NCBI GenBank assembly: GCA_934668285.1
Contig: CAKUNB010000036.1
Coordinates: 1-12,879 of the forward strand
Reading direction: 5' to 3'
DNA length: 12,879 nucleotides
Source of the DNA: an uncultured Oscillospiraceae bacterium
GTDB taxonomy: Bacteria; Bacillota; Clostridia; Oscillospirales; Oscillospiraceae
Shown here: positions 6,544 to 12,879 of the stretch, one piece after another
How the letters are laid out: the number at the start of each line of letters is the position of its first letter
Numbering within the stretch: position 1 is the stretch's first letter
Made by a program: the position numbers and the translations under genes
Notes under the pieces: model-generated
Databases searched by the model: none
What the model was told of the DNA's origin: nothing
The model's input: only the letters and a program-made list of their open reading frames with translations

Positions 6544-7694
6544 AACTTAGTGAGCTGAAAACGGTTGCCGTCATCGGCGCCGGTGATATGGGACACGGCA
6601 TCGCGCAGGTTGCGCTGATGGCGGGCTACCACGTGAATCTGTGCGATATTAAGCAGGAATTTGTCGATCGCGGTATTTCCCGCATCTACGCCAGCCTCGA
6701 CAAACTGTGCACGAAAGGGAAAATTGACGCGGCGCGCGTCGAGGCGATCAAAAACGGCGGCATCAGCAGCTATACCGTCATCGAGGATGCCGTGGCCGAT
6801 GCGGAGCTGATCATCGAGGCCGTGCCGGAGCGGCTGGACATTAAAAACAGCACACTCTCCCGCATTTCGTCCGCCTGCAAGGAGACGGCGGTGATTGCGA
6901 CCAACTCCTCGACCATGAGCATCACGCTGCTGGCCAAGGCGGTCAGAAAACCGGAGAATATGGTCGGCATGCACTACTTTAACCCCGCCGTGCTGATGAA
7001 GCTGGTGGAGGTCATCTGCGGCGACGAGACGAGCGAGGAGACGACGGACTTTGCCCGCGCCTACGCCGAGCACGTCGGAAAGACCGTGGTCGTTGCGCGC
7101 AAGGATCGACCGGGCTTTATCGCCAACCGCATTGTTGCGCCGGTCGTGGTCTACAACGGACTGTGCGTCGATGTGGACGGCATTACGCCGACGGATATCG
7201 ACCTTTCCATGATGAAAACCGGCCAGAAGATGGGGCCGATGGAGCTGGCGGACTACACCGGCGTCGACGTGACCTCCTTCTGTCAGGATTATTACCACGA
7301 GCACCTCTCGCCGGAGTACGGCCCGTCCGAGGCGGCAAAGAAGCTGCTGGCGGAAAAGCATCTCGGCAAGAAGACCGGCAGCGGCTATTACGACTGGAGC
7401 GCGGGCGGCCGGCCGGTGCTCGACGAGAAGCTTTACACGGGCAAATACGACCCGAAAATTCCGAATTTCATCCAGGCAAACGAGGCCTGCAAGCTCTACG
7501 AGGAGGGCGTGTGCTCTCTGGAGGAGTGCGACACGGCGATCCGCCTCGGCTACAACATGTGCGGGCCGATTGACTACATTCAGGCCTTCCTGCCGGAGGA
7601 AATCGTTGCTGCGCTCAACGGGGCGGCCGATCACTTCGGCAAGGAAATCTTCCGCCCCACAAAGACGATCGCGACCGGCGCTTACCGGCGCTGA
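6540..7694 (+). CDS. 3-hydroxyacyl-CoA dehydrogenase, NAD-dependent
   Basis: A 384-residue enzyme that oxidises 3-hydroxyacyl-CoA to 3-ketoacyl-CoA, or the reverse. The N-terminal Rossmann domain has GAGDMG (13-18) in VAVIGAGDMGHGIAQVALMA. The catalytic pair is His145 (GMHYFNP) and Glu157 (KLVEVI), spaced 12 residues apart as in characterised enzymes. The C-terminal domain begins near RPGFIANRI and includes MGPMELADYTGVDV. A second, shorter C-terminal repeat (QANEACKLYEEG to MCGPIDY) makes it longer than the usual 280-290 residue butyryl-type enzymes. The ATG overlaps the thiolase stop (ATGA), and an AAGGGG ribosome site lies upstream. It is the last gene of the CoA operon. No hydratase domain is fused to it and none is encoded nearby. 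Confidence 0.88.
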   Translation: MKLSELKTVAVIGAGDMGHGIAQVALMAGYHVNLCDIKQEFVDRGISRIYASLDKLCTKGKIDAARVEAIKNGGISSYTVIEDAVADAELIIEAVPERLDIKNSTLSRISSACKETAVIATNSSTMSITLLAKAVRKPENMVGMHYFNPAVLMKLVEVICGDETSEETTDFARAYAEHVGKTVVVARKDRPGFIANRIVAPVVVYNGLCVDVDGITPTDIDLSMMKTGQKMGPMELADYTGVDVTSFCQDYYHEHLSPEYGPSEAAKKLLAEKHLGKKTGSGYYDWSAGGRPVLDEKLYTGKYDPKIPNFIQANEACKLYEEGVCSLEECDTAIRLGYNMCGPIDYIQAFLPEEIVAALNGAADHFGKEIFRPTKTIATGAYRR

Positions 7695-7733
7695 CGCACC
7701 TGAAAAAACAGCACAGGGATTGCGCAGGCATGC

Positions 7734-7762
7734 TTGAACTTCACTGCCGGATATGGTATAAT
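7734..7762 (+). promoter_or_regulatory. promoter of the lacI-cupin unit
   Basis: TTGAAC (7734-7739), a 17-base spacer and a perfect TATAAT (7757-7762) preceded by TGG, which forms an extended -10. Transcription should start near 7769. No clear terminator separates it from the dehydrogenase stop at 7694, so some read-through from the CoA operon is possible. Confidence 0.75.
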
Positions 7763-7767
7763 ATGGC

Positions 7768-7783
7768 AGTAATACGTATTCAT
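7768..7783. promoter_or_regulatory. LacI-type operator D, at the lacI start of transcription
   Basis: The core AATACGTATT is a perfect 10-bp palindrome. The right arm, ACGTATTCAT, is identical to that of operator B; the left arm is degenerate (AGTAATAC). It covers the predicted +1 of the lacI promoter, which suggests autorepression. Confidence 0.65.
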
Positions 7784-7795
7784 ACGGAGTTTTTT

Positions 7796-7858
7796 ATGGA
7801 AATTCCCTGTTTACAGGGCCTTCTAAAATCAAGCCAGAACAGCGAGGAACAAGCATGA
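7796..7858 (+). CDS. possible 20-codon leader ORF overlapping the lacI start
   Basis: ATG at 7796 follows GGAG (7786-7789) at a good six-base distance. It runs 20 codons (MEIPCLQGLLKSSQ...EEQA) to a TGA that overlaps the lacI ATG as ATGA. Inside it, CCCTG (7805-7809) and CAGGG (7814-7818) can form a five-pair hairpin. The well-placed ribosome site and exact ATGA junction suggest a translated leader coupled to lacI. A frame this short could arise by chance. No similarity to a known peptide is recognised. Confidence 0.35.
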   Translation: MEIPCLQGLLKSSQNSEEQA

Positions 7859-8865
7859 AGCTGAATAATGTAGCAACCTCCAAGGACGTGGCGATGCTCG
7901 CGGGAGTGTCGCAGGCAACGGTTTCCCGCGCCTTTTCCAACAGCGCAAACCTTGCGCCGGAGACAAGAATGCGCGTCATGGAGGCGGCCAATACCCTGAA
8001 TTACAAACCCAACGCACTGGCGCGGAGCTTAGTTTCGACCCACAGCAACATCATCGGCATCGTCAAGGGGTATTCGCAGAATACCGTCTTTGCAGAGATG
8101 CTGTCCGAGGTCGTCTATGGCCTGCAGAGAGCGGACAAGCGCGTGATCTATTTTGAAGCCGAGAAGAACGACTCAATTGATAGCCTGACCGACAAGATTA
8201 TGCAGTATCAGATCGAGGGTCTGATCCTGATGTATGCGAACCTGACCTCCGATCTGACGCTCAGCTGCCGCCAGCGGGATATTCCGGTGCTGCAGATGCA
8301 CCGCTATTCCAAGGCGCTGCGCGCCAACGCCGTCCTTCCCGATAACGCGCGGGCGGCAGCCGAGGCGGCAACGCTGTTCGTCGAGCGGGGCTTCCGGAAC
8401 TTTGTCTATATGGGCGGCGAAATTAACTCGTCGTCGAATATGGAGCGGCAGCTCGGCTTTCTGAAGCGGCTGGAGCACTTCGGCTTTAACAATCCTATCG
8501 TGCGCAACGGGCTGTATACCTATGAATCCGGCCGCGACACGATGCGCGCACTGGCCCCGAAGCTGCCGCTGCCCTGCGCAATTCTCTGCGGCAACGACCT
8601 GATGGCCTTCGGCGCCATCGACGTGCTGAAATACGAGCTTGGCCTTCGCGTCGGCGAGGATGTCGCCCTCATCGGCTTTGACAACAGCTTTATCGGCGAG
8701 TGGCCGTCGTATTCCCTCAGCTCCTTTGCCCAGCCGATTGCGGAAATGGCGCAGGACGGCCTGACTCTTTTGTTTGCAAACATCAATGACCATAGCATGG
8801 CGCCGGTCGAGCGCCGCTACCCGCTGGTGCTCATCGAGCGCGGAACAACAAAACAGGTAAAATAA
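7855..8865 (+). CDS. LacI/GalR-family transcriptional regulator
   Basis: A 336-residue regulator. The helix-turn-helix is at residues 8-29 (SKDVAMLAGVSQATVSRAF), followed by the hinge NYKPNALARSL (49-59), whose Leu55 matches the minor-groove leucine that inserts into the central CG step of operators. From about residue 62 (THSNIIGIV) a periplasmic-binding-protein-like effector domain extends to the end, with PCAILCGNDLMAFGAIDVL and DVALIGFDNS typical of the family. The AGGA site (7845-7848) is six bases before the ATG. The gene lies between the CoA operon and the importer. Six CG-centred palindromes near these units fit its expected binding mode, so it is likely the local repressor. The effector is unknown; a sugar-like compound or pathway intermediate is plausible. 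The cupin gene follows after 13 bases. Confidence 0.92.
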   Translation: MKLNNVATSKDVAMLAGVSQATVSRAFSNSANLAPETRMRVMEAANTLNYKPNALARSLVSTHSNIIGIVKGYSQNTVFAEMLSEVVYGLQRADKRVIYFEAEKNDSIDSLTDKIMQYQIEGLILMYANLTSDLTLSCRQRDIPVLQMHRYSKALRANAVLPDNARAAAEAATLFVERGFRNFVYMGGEINSSSNMERQLGFLKRLEHFGFNNPIVRNGLYTYESGRDTMRALAPKLPLPCAILCGNDLMAFGAIDVLKYELGLRVGEDVALIGFDNSFIGEWPSYSLSSFAQPIAEMAQDGLTLLFANINDHSMAPVERRYPLVLIERGTTKQVK

Positions 8866-8878
8866 AAGGAGGAGAGCA

Positions 8879-9262
8879 ATGAAATTTGTCCGAGAAAGCG
8901 AAGCGCACAGCGATGTGTTTGACGCGCCCTACAAGCGCAAGATCACACACATCATCACGCCGTGGTCGGTCGGGTCGCAGCATGTCTGGCTTGGCACCTG
9001 CACCTATCCGCCCGGATTTACCAGCAACCCCCATGCGCACGAGGCGCAGGAGGAGACCTTCTACTGCATCAGCGGGAAGGGCCAGATCAAGGTGAATGAT
9101 ACCGTTTTCGATCTGGTGCCGGGAGACACGGTGTTTGTCGAGCCGGGCGAGGTGCATATGTGCCTGAACCTGCACGGCACCGAGGATTTCAAGGTGGTTT
9201 CCGTGGTAACACCGCCGTTTTCCGAGGCGGGCTTCCGGCAGGATCATACACCTAAGAAATAA
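8879..9262 (+). CDS. small single-domain cupin protein
   Basis: A 127-residue protein with one complete cupin barrel. Motif 1 is GFTSNPHAHEAQEETFYCIS(G), residues 46-66, with candidate metal ligands His52, His54 and Glu58 or Glu59. Motif 2 is GDTVFVEPGEVHMCLN (82-97), with His93. All four metal-binding positions are kept, so a metal-binding enzyme (isomerase, epimerase or lyase type) or a small-molecule binder is plausible. There is no signal peptide, DNA-binding domain or membrane segment. The gene is 13 bases after lacI, with AAGGAGGAG overlapping the lacI end, so the two are surely co-transcribed. Co-location suggests a role in the same substrate pathway, such as sugar isomerisation before CoA activation. 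The specific function is unknown. Confidence 0.85.
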   Translation: MKFVRESEAHSDVFDAPYKRKITHIITPWSVGSQHVWLGTCTYPPGFTSNPHAHEAQEETFYCISGKGQIKVNDTVFDLVPGDTVFVEPGEVHMCLNLHGTEDFKVVSVVTPPFSEAGFRQDHTPKK

Positions 9263-9276
9263 TTTTTTTCGGTAAC

Positions 9277-9292
9277 GTGAATACGTATGCAA
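9277..9292. promoter_or_regulatory. LacI-type operator E, upstream part of the importer leader
   Basis: GTGAATACGTATGCAA is centred on CG. The inner ATACGTAT is a perfect palindrome, and TGAATACGTATGCA matches at six of seven pairs. It lies 15 bases after the cupin stop and 160 bases (centre to centre) from operator F. Confidence 0.6.
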
Positions 9293-9329
9293 GTTGACGA
9301 TACAAGCACCCGCGTTTTTTCATCAAAAA

Positions 9330-9358
9330 TAGAGAAAAATTGTGAAAATGTATATACA
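9330..9358 (+). promoter_or_regulatory. weak promoter candidate for the ABC importer operon
   Basis: TAGAGA (9330-9335) is followed after 17 bases by TATACA (9353-9358), placing a start near 9365 between operators E and F. The -35 matches consensus at only four of six bases. A good TTGACG at 9294-9299 has no suitable -10 at normal spacing. The real promoter remains uncertain. Confidence 0.3.
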
Positions 9359-9435
9359 AGATCGAGCTTTCTCGGCGAGTTTTTGTAAATAATGCAGGAG
9401 CAATATGACATTTTCAAATTCCGGCAACAGATATA

Positions 9436-9453
9436 TCTGGAAACGTATGCAGA
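9436..9453. promoter_or_regulatory. LacI-type operator F, near the importer genes
   Basis: TCTGGAAACGTATGCAGA pairs at seven of nine positions around a central CG. Its right arm, ACGTATGCA, is identical to that of operator E. It lies 79 bases upstream of the permease ATG, probably in the transcribed leader. Confidence 0.55.
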
Positions 9454-9531
9454 CACGCCGCCCGAATTGCTCAAAATTCCGGCGCAAAACGACGGCGCAG
9501 CACGAACGATTACTTTTATTTGGAGGCTCGT

Positions 9532-10506
9532 ATGGCGGAAAAACTTAGAATGAAGGCCGAGAACGCAACCGGCAAGAAAAATCTATTCCTGAAATTCATC
9601 CAGAGGTCAGGCCTGCTCCTGATTCTCGTCGCACTGATGATTCTCGCATCCATCCTTTCCCCGAAATTTTTAACCTATAAGAACCTGTTCAACATCCTGC
9701 GGCAGATTTCGATCCTCGGCGTGCTTGCCGTCGGTATGACGTTCGTCATTATCAGCAACGGCATTGACCTCTCGGTCGGCAACGTGCTGTCGCTTTCCTG
9801 CGTGCTTGTCCCGCTGGTAGCGCCGCTGGTCAATAACAACATCATCCTGATCTGCCTGATCTGCATCGCGGCGGGCGCCTTCATGGGCACCTGCACCGGC
9901 ACGCTGATCGCCTACGGCGGCATGCAGCCCTTCATGGCGACCTTCGGCATGATGACCATCGCGGAAGGCCTTGCCTTTATGCTCAGCGACGGCCGCCCGA
10001 TCATCCTCAGCGATACCCGCTGGACAACCTTCGGCAACGGCTCGACCGCCGGTCTGCCGAACCTCGCGATCATCTTCATCATCATCGTCCTGATCGGTCA
10101 GTTCGTTATTTCCAAGACGCTCTACGGTGTGAATACCTACGCCATCGGCAATAACGACGTCGCCACCCGCCTTTGCGGCATCAACACCAAGCGCACCCGC
10201 CTGTTTGCCTACATTATCAGCGGCGCGCTCGCGGCGGTCGGCGGCCTTCTGATGACGGCGCGCGTCGGCGTCGGCGACCCCGGCATCGGCGGCGACTATT
10301 CCCTCGACGCGATTGCCTCGGTCATCGTCGGCGGTACCCGTATGGGCGGCGGCTACGGCAGCGTCCTGAAATCCTTCCTCGGTGCGGCCATGATCGGTAT
10401 TCTGAACAACGTGTTCAACCTGCTGGGTATTTCCGCTTACCCGCAGATGGTATTCAAGGGTTTGATCATTATTTTCGCTGTCCTGATGGGGCAGAAGAAG
10501 AAATAA
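9532..10506 (+). CDS. ribose-type ABC transporter permease (RbsC family)
   Basis: A 324-residue inner-membrane permease of the carbohydrate uptake type 2 family. After a short charged N-terminus come about ten hydrophobic segments, including 27-44, 59-76, 85-101, 104-126, 176-193, 224-241, 281-299 and 306-319. The family hallmark GMTFVIISNGIDLSVGNVLS lies at 68-87. The cytoplasmic loop that contacts the ATPase is near NTKRTRLFAY (218-227), and GDYSLDAIASVIVGGTRMGG (254-273) is also typical. The ATG at 9532 is chosen because GGAGG (9522-9526) sits five bases before it; an in-frame TTG at 9520 overlaps that site. It is the first gene of the importer operon. The substrate of this family is often a pentose or similar polyol, but cannot be read from the permease. 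Confidence 0.92.
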   Translation: MAEKLRMKAENATGKKNLFLKFIQRSGLLLILVALMILASILSPKFLTYKNLFNILRQISILGVLAVGMTFVIISNGIDLSVGNVLSLSCVLVPLVAPLVNNNIILICLICIAAGAFMGTCTGTLIAYGGMQPFMATFGMMTIAEGLAFMLSDGRPIILSDTRWTTFGNGSTAGLPNLAIIFIIIVLIGQFVISKTLYGVNTYAIGNNDVATRLCGINTKRTRLFAYIISGALAAVGGLLMTARVGVGDPGIGGDYSLDAIASVIVGGTRMGGGYGSVLKSFLGAAMIGILNNVFNLLGISAYPQMVFKGLIIIFAVLMGQKKK

Positions 10507-10542
10507 TGTTTGAACATATATTATTCGAAGGGAGACAAACAA

Positions 10543-11643
10543 ATGACAAAGAAGATTCTCGCATTGATCCTCGCACTCGCAATGCTGTCTGTTCTGTTCG
10601 TTGGCTGCGCCGGCGAAACCGAACCGACGCCGACCGATGCACCTGTATCGGCTGACACCGACAATCCCACGGAAGCACCCAGCAGCGCAACCGGAGACCT
10701 CGATCTCAGCTCCAAGAAGGTTGGCTTTGCACAGGACACCCTGAACCAGCCATGGAGAAGCAATCAGGCAGACTGTGTCGTCAATGAATTTGCCAAGTAC
10801 GGCATTACCTGCACCGTCACCGACGGCCAGGGGAGCTCTGAGACCCAGACTGCGAACATTGAGGACATGATCGCCGGCGGACTTGACCTCCTGATGGTCA
10901 GCCCTGCGCAGGAAGCTGCACTGACCCCCGCTGTCAGCGCCGCCTACAAGGCCGGAATCCCCGTTGTCTGCATCGACCGCGGCATTACCAGCGATGACTT
11001 CACCTGCTATGTCCACGCGGATAACTACGCCATCGGCGGCATGGTCGCCGACTGGGTCGCCGAAAAGCTGACCGAGAAGTACGGCGAGCCGAAGGGCAAG
11101 GTTGTCGTTCTCGAGGGCGTCGCCGGCGCTACCACCACCGTGCAGCGCGGCACCGGCTTCATCAACCGCCTCGCAGAGGCTTATCCGAACATCGAGATCA
11201 TTGCCAGCCAGCCTGCGGACTTCAACAGAGCGACGGCGATGACCATCATGGAAGACTTCCTGCAGACCTATGACCAGATCGATATCGTCTTCACCCACGC
11301 CGACGAGTCCACCATGGGCGCGGTTATGGCAATTGAGAACACCGACCGCCGCGACGAGATGCTCATCTGCTCCGTCAACGGCACGACCGAAGGCATCAAG
11401 GCGATCCTTGACGGCCGCATGGACATGACCGTCATGTACACCAACGCGTCGGGTCCGGGCGTTGAGATGGCCATTGAGATTCTGAAGGGCAACACCGTCC
11501 CCAAGAACATCACCATCGATCCGCTGGTCATTGACGCCAGCAACGCAAGCGACTACTACTTCGAAGGCACCTACTCTCCCGATCCTCTCGGACTGGATCA
11601 GTCCACCTACGAAACGAGCGACACCTACACCCCGCAAGGCTAA
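10543..11643 (+). CDS. ribose-type ABC transporter substrate-binding lipoprotein (RbsB-like)
   Basis: A 366-residue lipoprotein expected to capture the substrate outside the cell and deliver it to the neighbouring permease. The signal peptide is MTKKILALILALAMLSVLFV, with Cys22 in LFVGC as the lipid site; Phe at -3 is less usual than Leu. An acidic Thr/Pro linker runs to about residue 55. The periplasmic-binding-protein type 1 fold follows: KKVGFAQDTLNQPWRSNQAD, then IEDMIAGGLDLLMVSPAQEAAL, GIPVVCIDRG, and VFTHADESTMGAVMAIEN in the C-terminal lobe. The ATG at 10543 is preceded by GGGAG at eight bases; an in-frame TTG at 10510 lies before this site and is rejected. It lies 36 bases after the permease. 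A strong hairpin follows the gene, which could raise its mRNA level relative to the ATPase. The ligand is unknown. Confidence 0.9.
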   Translation: MTKKILALILALAMLSVLFVGCAGETEPTPTDAPVSADTDNPTEAPSSATGDLDLSSKKVGFAQDTLNQPWRSNQADCVVNEFAKYGITCTVTDGQGSSETQTANIEDMIAGGLDLLMVSPAQEAALTPAVSAAYKAGIPVVCIDRGITSDDFTCYVHADNYAIGGMVADWVAEKLTEKYGEPKGKVVVLEGVAGATTTVQRGTGFINRLAEAYPNIEIIASQPADFNRATAMTIMEDFLQTYDQIDIVFTHADESTMGAVMAIENTDRRDEMLICSVNGTTEGIKAILDGRMDMTVMYTNASGPGVEMAIEILKGNTVPKNITIDPLVIDASNASDYYFEGTYSPDPLGLDQSTYETSDTYTPQG

Positions 11644-11666
11644 CGGATCACCTACACGCAACACCC

Positions 11667-11696
11667 CCCTGCCGGCGGCGAAATCCGCCGGCAGGG
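11667..11696 (+). other. intercistronic 12-bp GC-rich hairpin between binding protein and ATPase genes
   Basis: CCCTGCCGGCGG (11667-11678) pairs perfectly with CCGCCGGCAGGG (11685-11696) across CGAAAT. No T-tract follows (TATGAGAG), so it is not a normal Rho-independent terminator. Such stems after binding-protein genes are known to protect upstream mRNA from 3' exonucleases and lower downstream expression. That role here is inferred. Confidence 0.75.
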
Positions 11697-11720
11697 TATG
11701 AGAGAACTGGAGTAAGCGAT

Positions 11721-12879
11721 ATGTCATTATTAAAAGTTGAAAACATTTGCAAATCGTTTCCCGGCGTAAAGGCACTGGACGACGTCACTCTGGAATATGA
11801 AAAGGGCGAGGTTCATGCCATGGTTGGCGAAAACGGCGCGGGCAAAACGACTCTCATGCGCGTGATCACCGGCATATACGCACAGGACGAAGGCGAAATC
11901 TATTTCGAAGGCGAAAAGGTTAGATTCCATAACACGCGTGAATCGCAGGACAAGGGCATTGCCATTATTCATCAGGAGCTGAATATGCCGGTCAATCTTT
12001 CGATTGCGGAATATATGTTCCTCGGCCGTATGCCCGTGACAAAGGTCGGAACCGTCAAGCGCAAGGTAGCGGCCGAGCGGTGCAAGGATCTTCTGACGAC
12101 CGTCGAGATCGAGCGTGATCCGCGGACGAAGATCTCGGAGCTGACGGTCGCAGAGCAGCAGCTCGTTGAGATTGCCCGTGCGCTTTCGCTCAACAGCAAG
12201 CTGATCATCATGGACGAGCCGACCTCTGCGTTAAATAAGAATGAAGCGGCGAATCTGTTTAAGATCATCCGAAACCTCAAGCAGCAGGAGGTCACCATCA
12301 TTTACATCTCCCATAAAATGGACGAGATTTTCGAAATCACCGACCGCATCACCATCATGCGCGATGGCCGCGTGATTGGGACGAAGCCCACAAAGAGCTT
12401 TACCCACGAAGAGATCGTGATGATGATGACCGGCAAGGACCTGAGCGACAACTATTTCGCAAAGGACGAGTCCAGAGCACCGGCCAGCCACGAGGGCCGC
12501 ACACCGATTCTTTCGGTGCAGGGCATTACCTCGAACGCGCGCAATCTCAATACGGTCAGCTTTGACCTGTATGAGGGCGAGGTGCTCGGCATCGCCGGCC
12601 TGCTGGGCGCGGGCAGAACGGAGCTGTTCAAGGCCATCTTCGGCGCTGACCGCAAAACCGGCGGCGAGGTGTATCTGAACGGCAAGCCGGTCAAGATCCG
12701 CAGCACGACCGACGCAGTTAAGGCCGGCATTATGCTGCTCCCCGAGGACCGCAAGACCGAAGGCCTGATCCTGCAGATGTCGATCCGAGACAATATTATT
12801 GAGCCGTCGCTCAAGGCAATCTCCAAGTGCGGGCTGCTCAACCGCAAGAAGGCCAAGGTGCTGTCCAAGGAATACACGC
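11721..12879 (+). CDS. ribose-type ABC transporter ATP-binding protein (RbsA family, 3' end outside window)
   Basis: The first 386 codons are present; family members are about 500 residues. This is the fused two-domain ATPase of carbohydrate uptake type 2 importers, located on the cytoplasmic face with the RbsC-type permease. Domain 1 has Walker A GENGAGKT (36-43), Q-loop Gln85, the signature LTVAEQQ (141-147), Walker B LIIMDEP with Asp165 and Glu166, and switch His198. Domain 2 begins near residue 262. It has the lysine-free Walker A variant GLLGAGRT (293-300) that is normal for this family, and PEDRKTEGL (341-349). GGAG (11709-11712) lies eight bases before the ATG. The gene is third in the operon, after a strong hairpin. 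No lesion is visible up to the window end. Confidence 0.92.
   Translation, partial: MSLLKVENICKSFPGVKALDDVTLEYEKGEVHAMVGENGAGKTTLMRVITGIYAQDEGEIYFEGEKVRFHNTRESQDKGIAIIHQELNMPVNLSIAEYMFLGRMPVTKVGTVKRKVAAERCKDLLTTVEIERDPRTKISELTVAEQQLVEIARALSLNSKLIIMDEPTSALNKNEAANLFKIIRNLKQQEVTIIYISHKMDEIFEITDRITIMRDGRVIGTKPTKSFTHEEIVMMMTGKDLSDNYFAKDESRAPASHEGRTPILSVQGITSNARNLNTVSFDLYEGEVLGIAGLLGAGRTELFKAIFGADRKTGGEVYLNGKPVKIRSTTDAVKAGIMLLPEDRKTEGLILQMSIRDNIIEPSLKAISKCGLLNRKKAKVLSKEYT

Noticed and set aside
5290..7634. Long antisense frames (5290-6393 and 6435-7634) opposite the thiolase and dehydrogenase
   Set aside because: Both are opposite conserved enzymes, show no family features and have no promoter or ribosome site of note.
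9670..11775. 701-codon open frame on the minus strand across permease, binding protein and ATPase start
   Set aside because: It runs antisense to three well-recognised genes and through their intergenic gaps. The translation is repetitive and Asp/Gly/Val/Arg-rich with no recognisable domain, as expected from GC-rich codon bias on the coding strand.
12141..12161. Non-standard ABC signature LTVAEQQ in the ATPase
   Set aside because: Carbohydrate uptake type 2 ATPases commonly vary from LSGGQ here; the neighbouring motifs are intact.

Overview
The window looks like a chromosomal piece from a GC-rich, Gram-positive anaerobe of the class Clostridia, probably an Oscillospirales-type gut bacterium. 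This is an inference. It rests on clostridial-style lipoproteins with acidic, Pro/Thr-rich linkers, strong AGGAGG ribosome sites, consensus sigma-A promoters, a fused family I CoA-transferase and ribose-type ABC importers. No rRNA, tRNA, CRISPR array, insertion sequence or phage gene was seen.

Layout. (1) Positions 1-1750 hold a divergent purine-nucleoside unit: a BMP/PnrA-type lipoprotein on the minus strand (runs off the left edge) and an adenosine deaminase on the plus strand. The deaminase reading frame is broken near 836-841. Both have good promoters, and the BMP promoter carries a perfect 15-bp palindrome at the expected start of transcription. (2) Positions 1842-7694 hold a four-gene CoA-thioester operon: acyl-CoA synthetase, family I CoA-transferase, thiolase (interrupted by one in-frame TAA) and 3-hydroxyacyl-CoA dehydrogenase. 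The last three overlap by ATGA junctions. (3) Positions 7734-9262 hold a LacI-family regulator, preceded by a possible 20-codon leader ORF, and a small cupin. (4) Positions 9263-12879 hold a ribose-type ABC importer in the order permease, binding lipoprotein, ATPase; the ATPase runs off the right edge.

The unifying observation is a set of six near-palindromic sites close to ATGAAWACGTATTCAT. They lie upstream of the CoA operon (two), between its first two genes, at the lacI start of transcription, and twice in the leader of the importer operon. They have the form of LacI-family operators and sit where a repressor would act, so the encoded regulator probably controls both the importer and the CoA pathway as one catabolic system. 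The operon has two CoA-activating enzymes, a 3-hydroxyacyl-CoA dehydrogenase and a thiolase, but no acyl-CoA dehydrogenase or enoyl-CoA hydratase. Together with a sugar-type importer this suggests that the substrate already carries a 3-hydroxyl group, for example a deoxy sugar acid. That substrate is a hypothesis.

Two genes, the deaminase and the thiolase, are disrupted. These may be real decay, strain polymorphism or assembly error; the sequence alone cannot decide.
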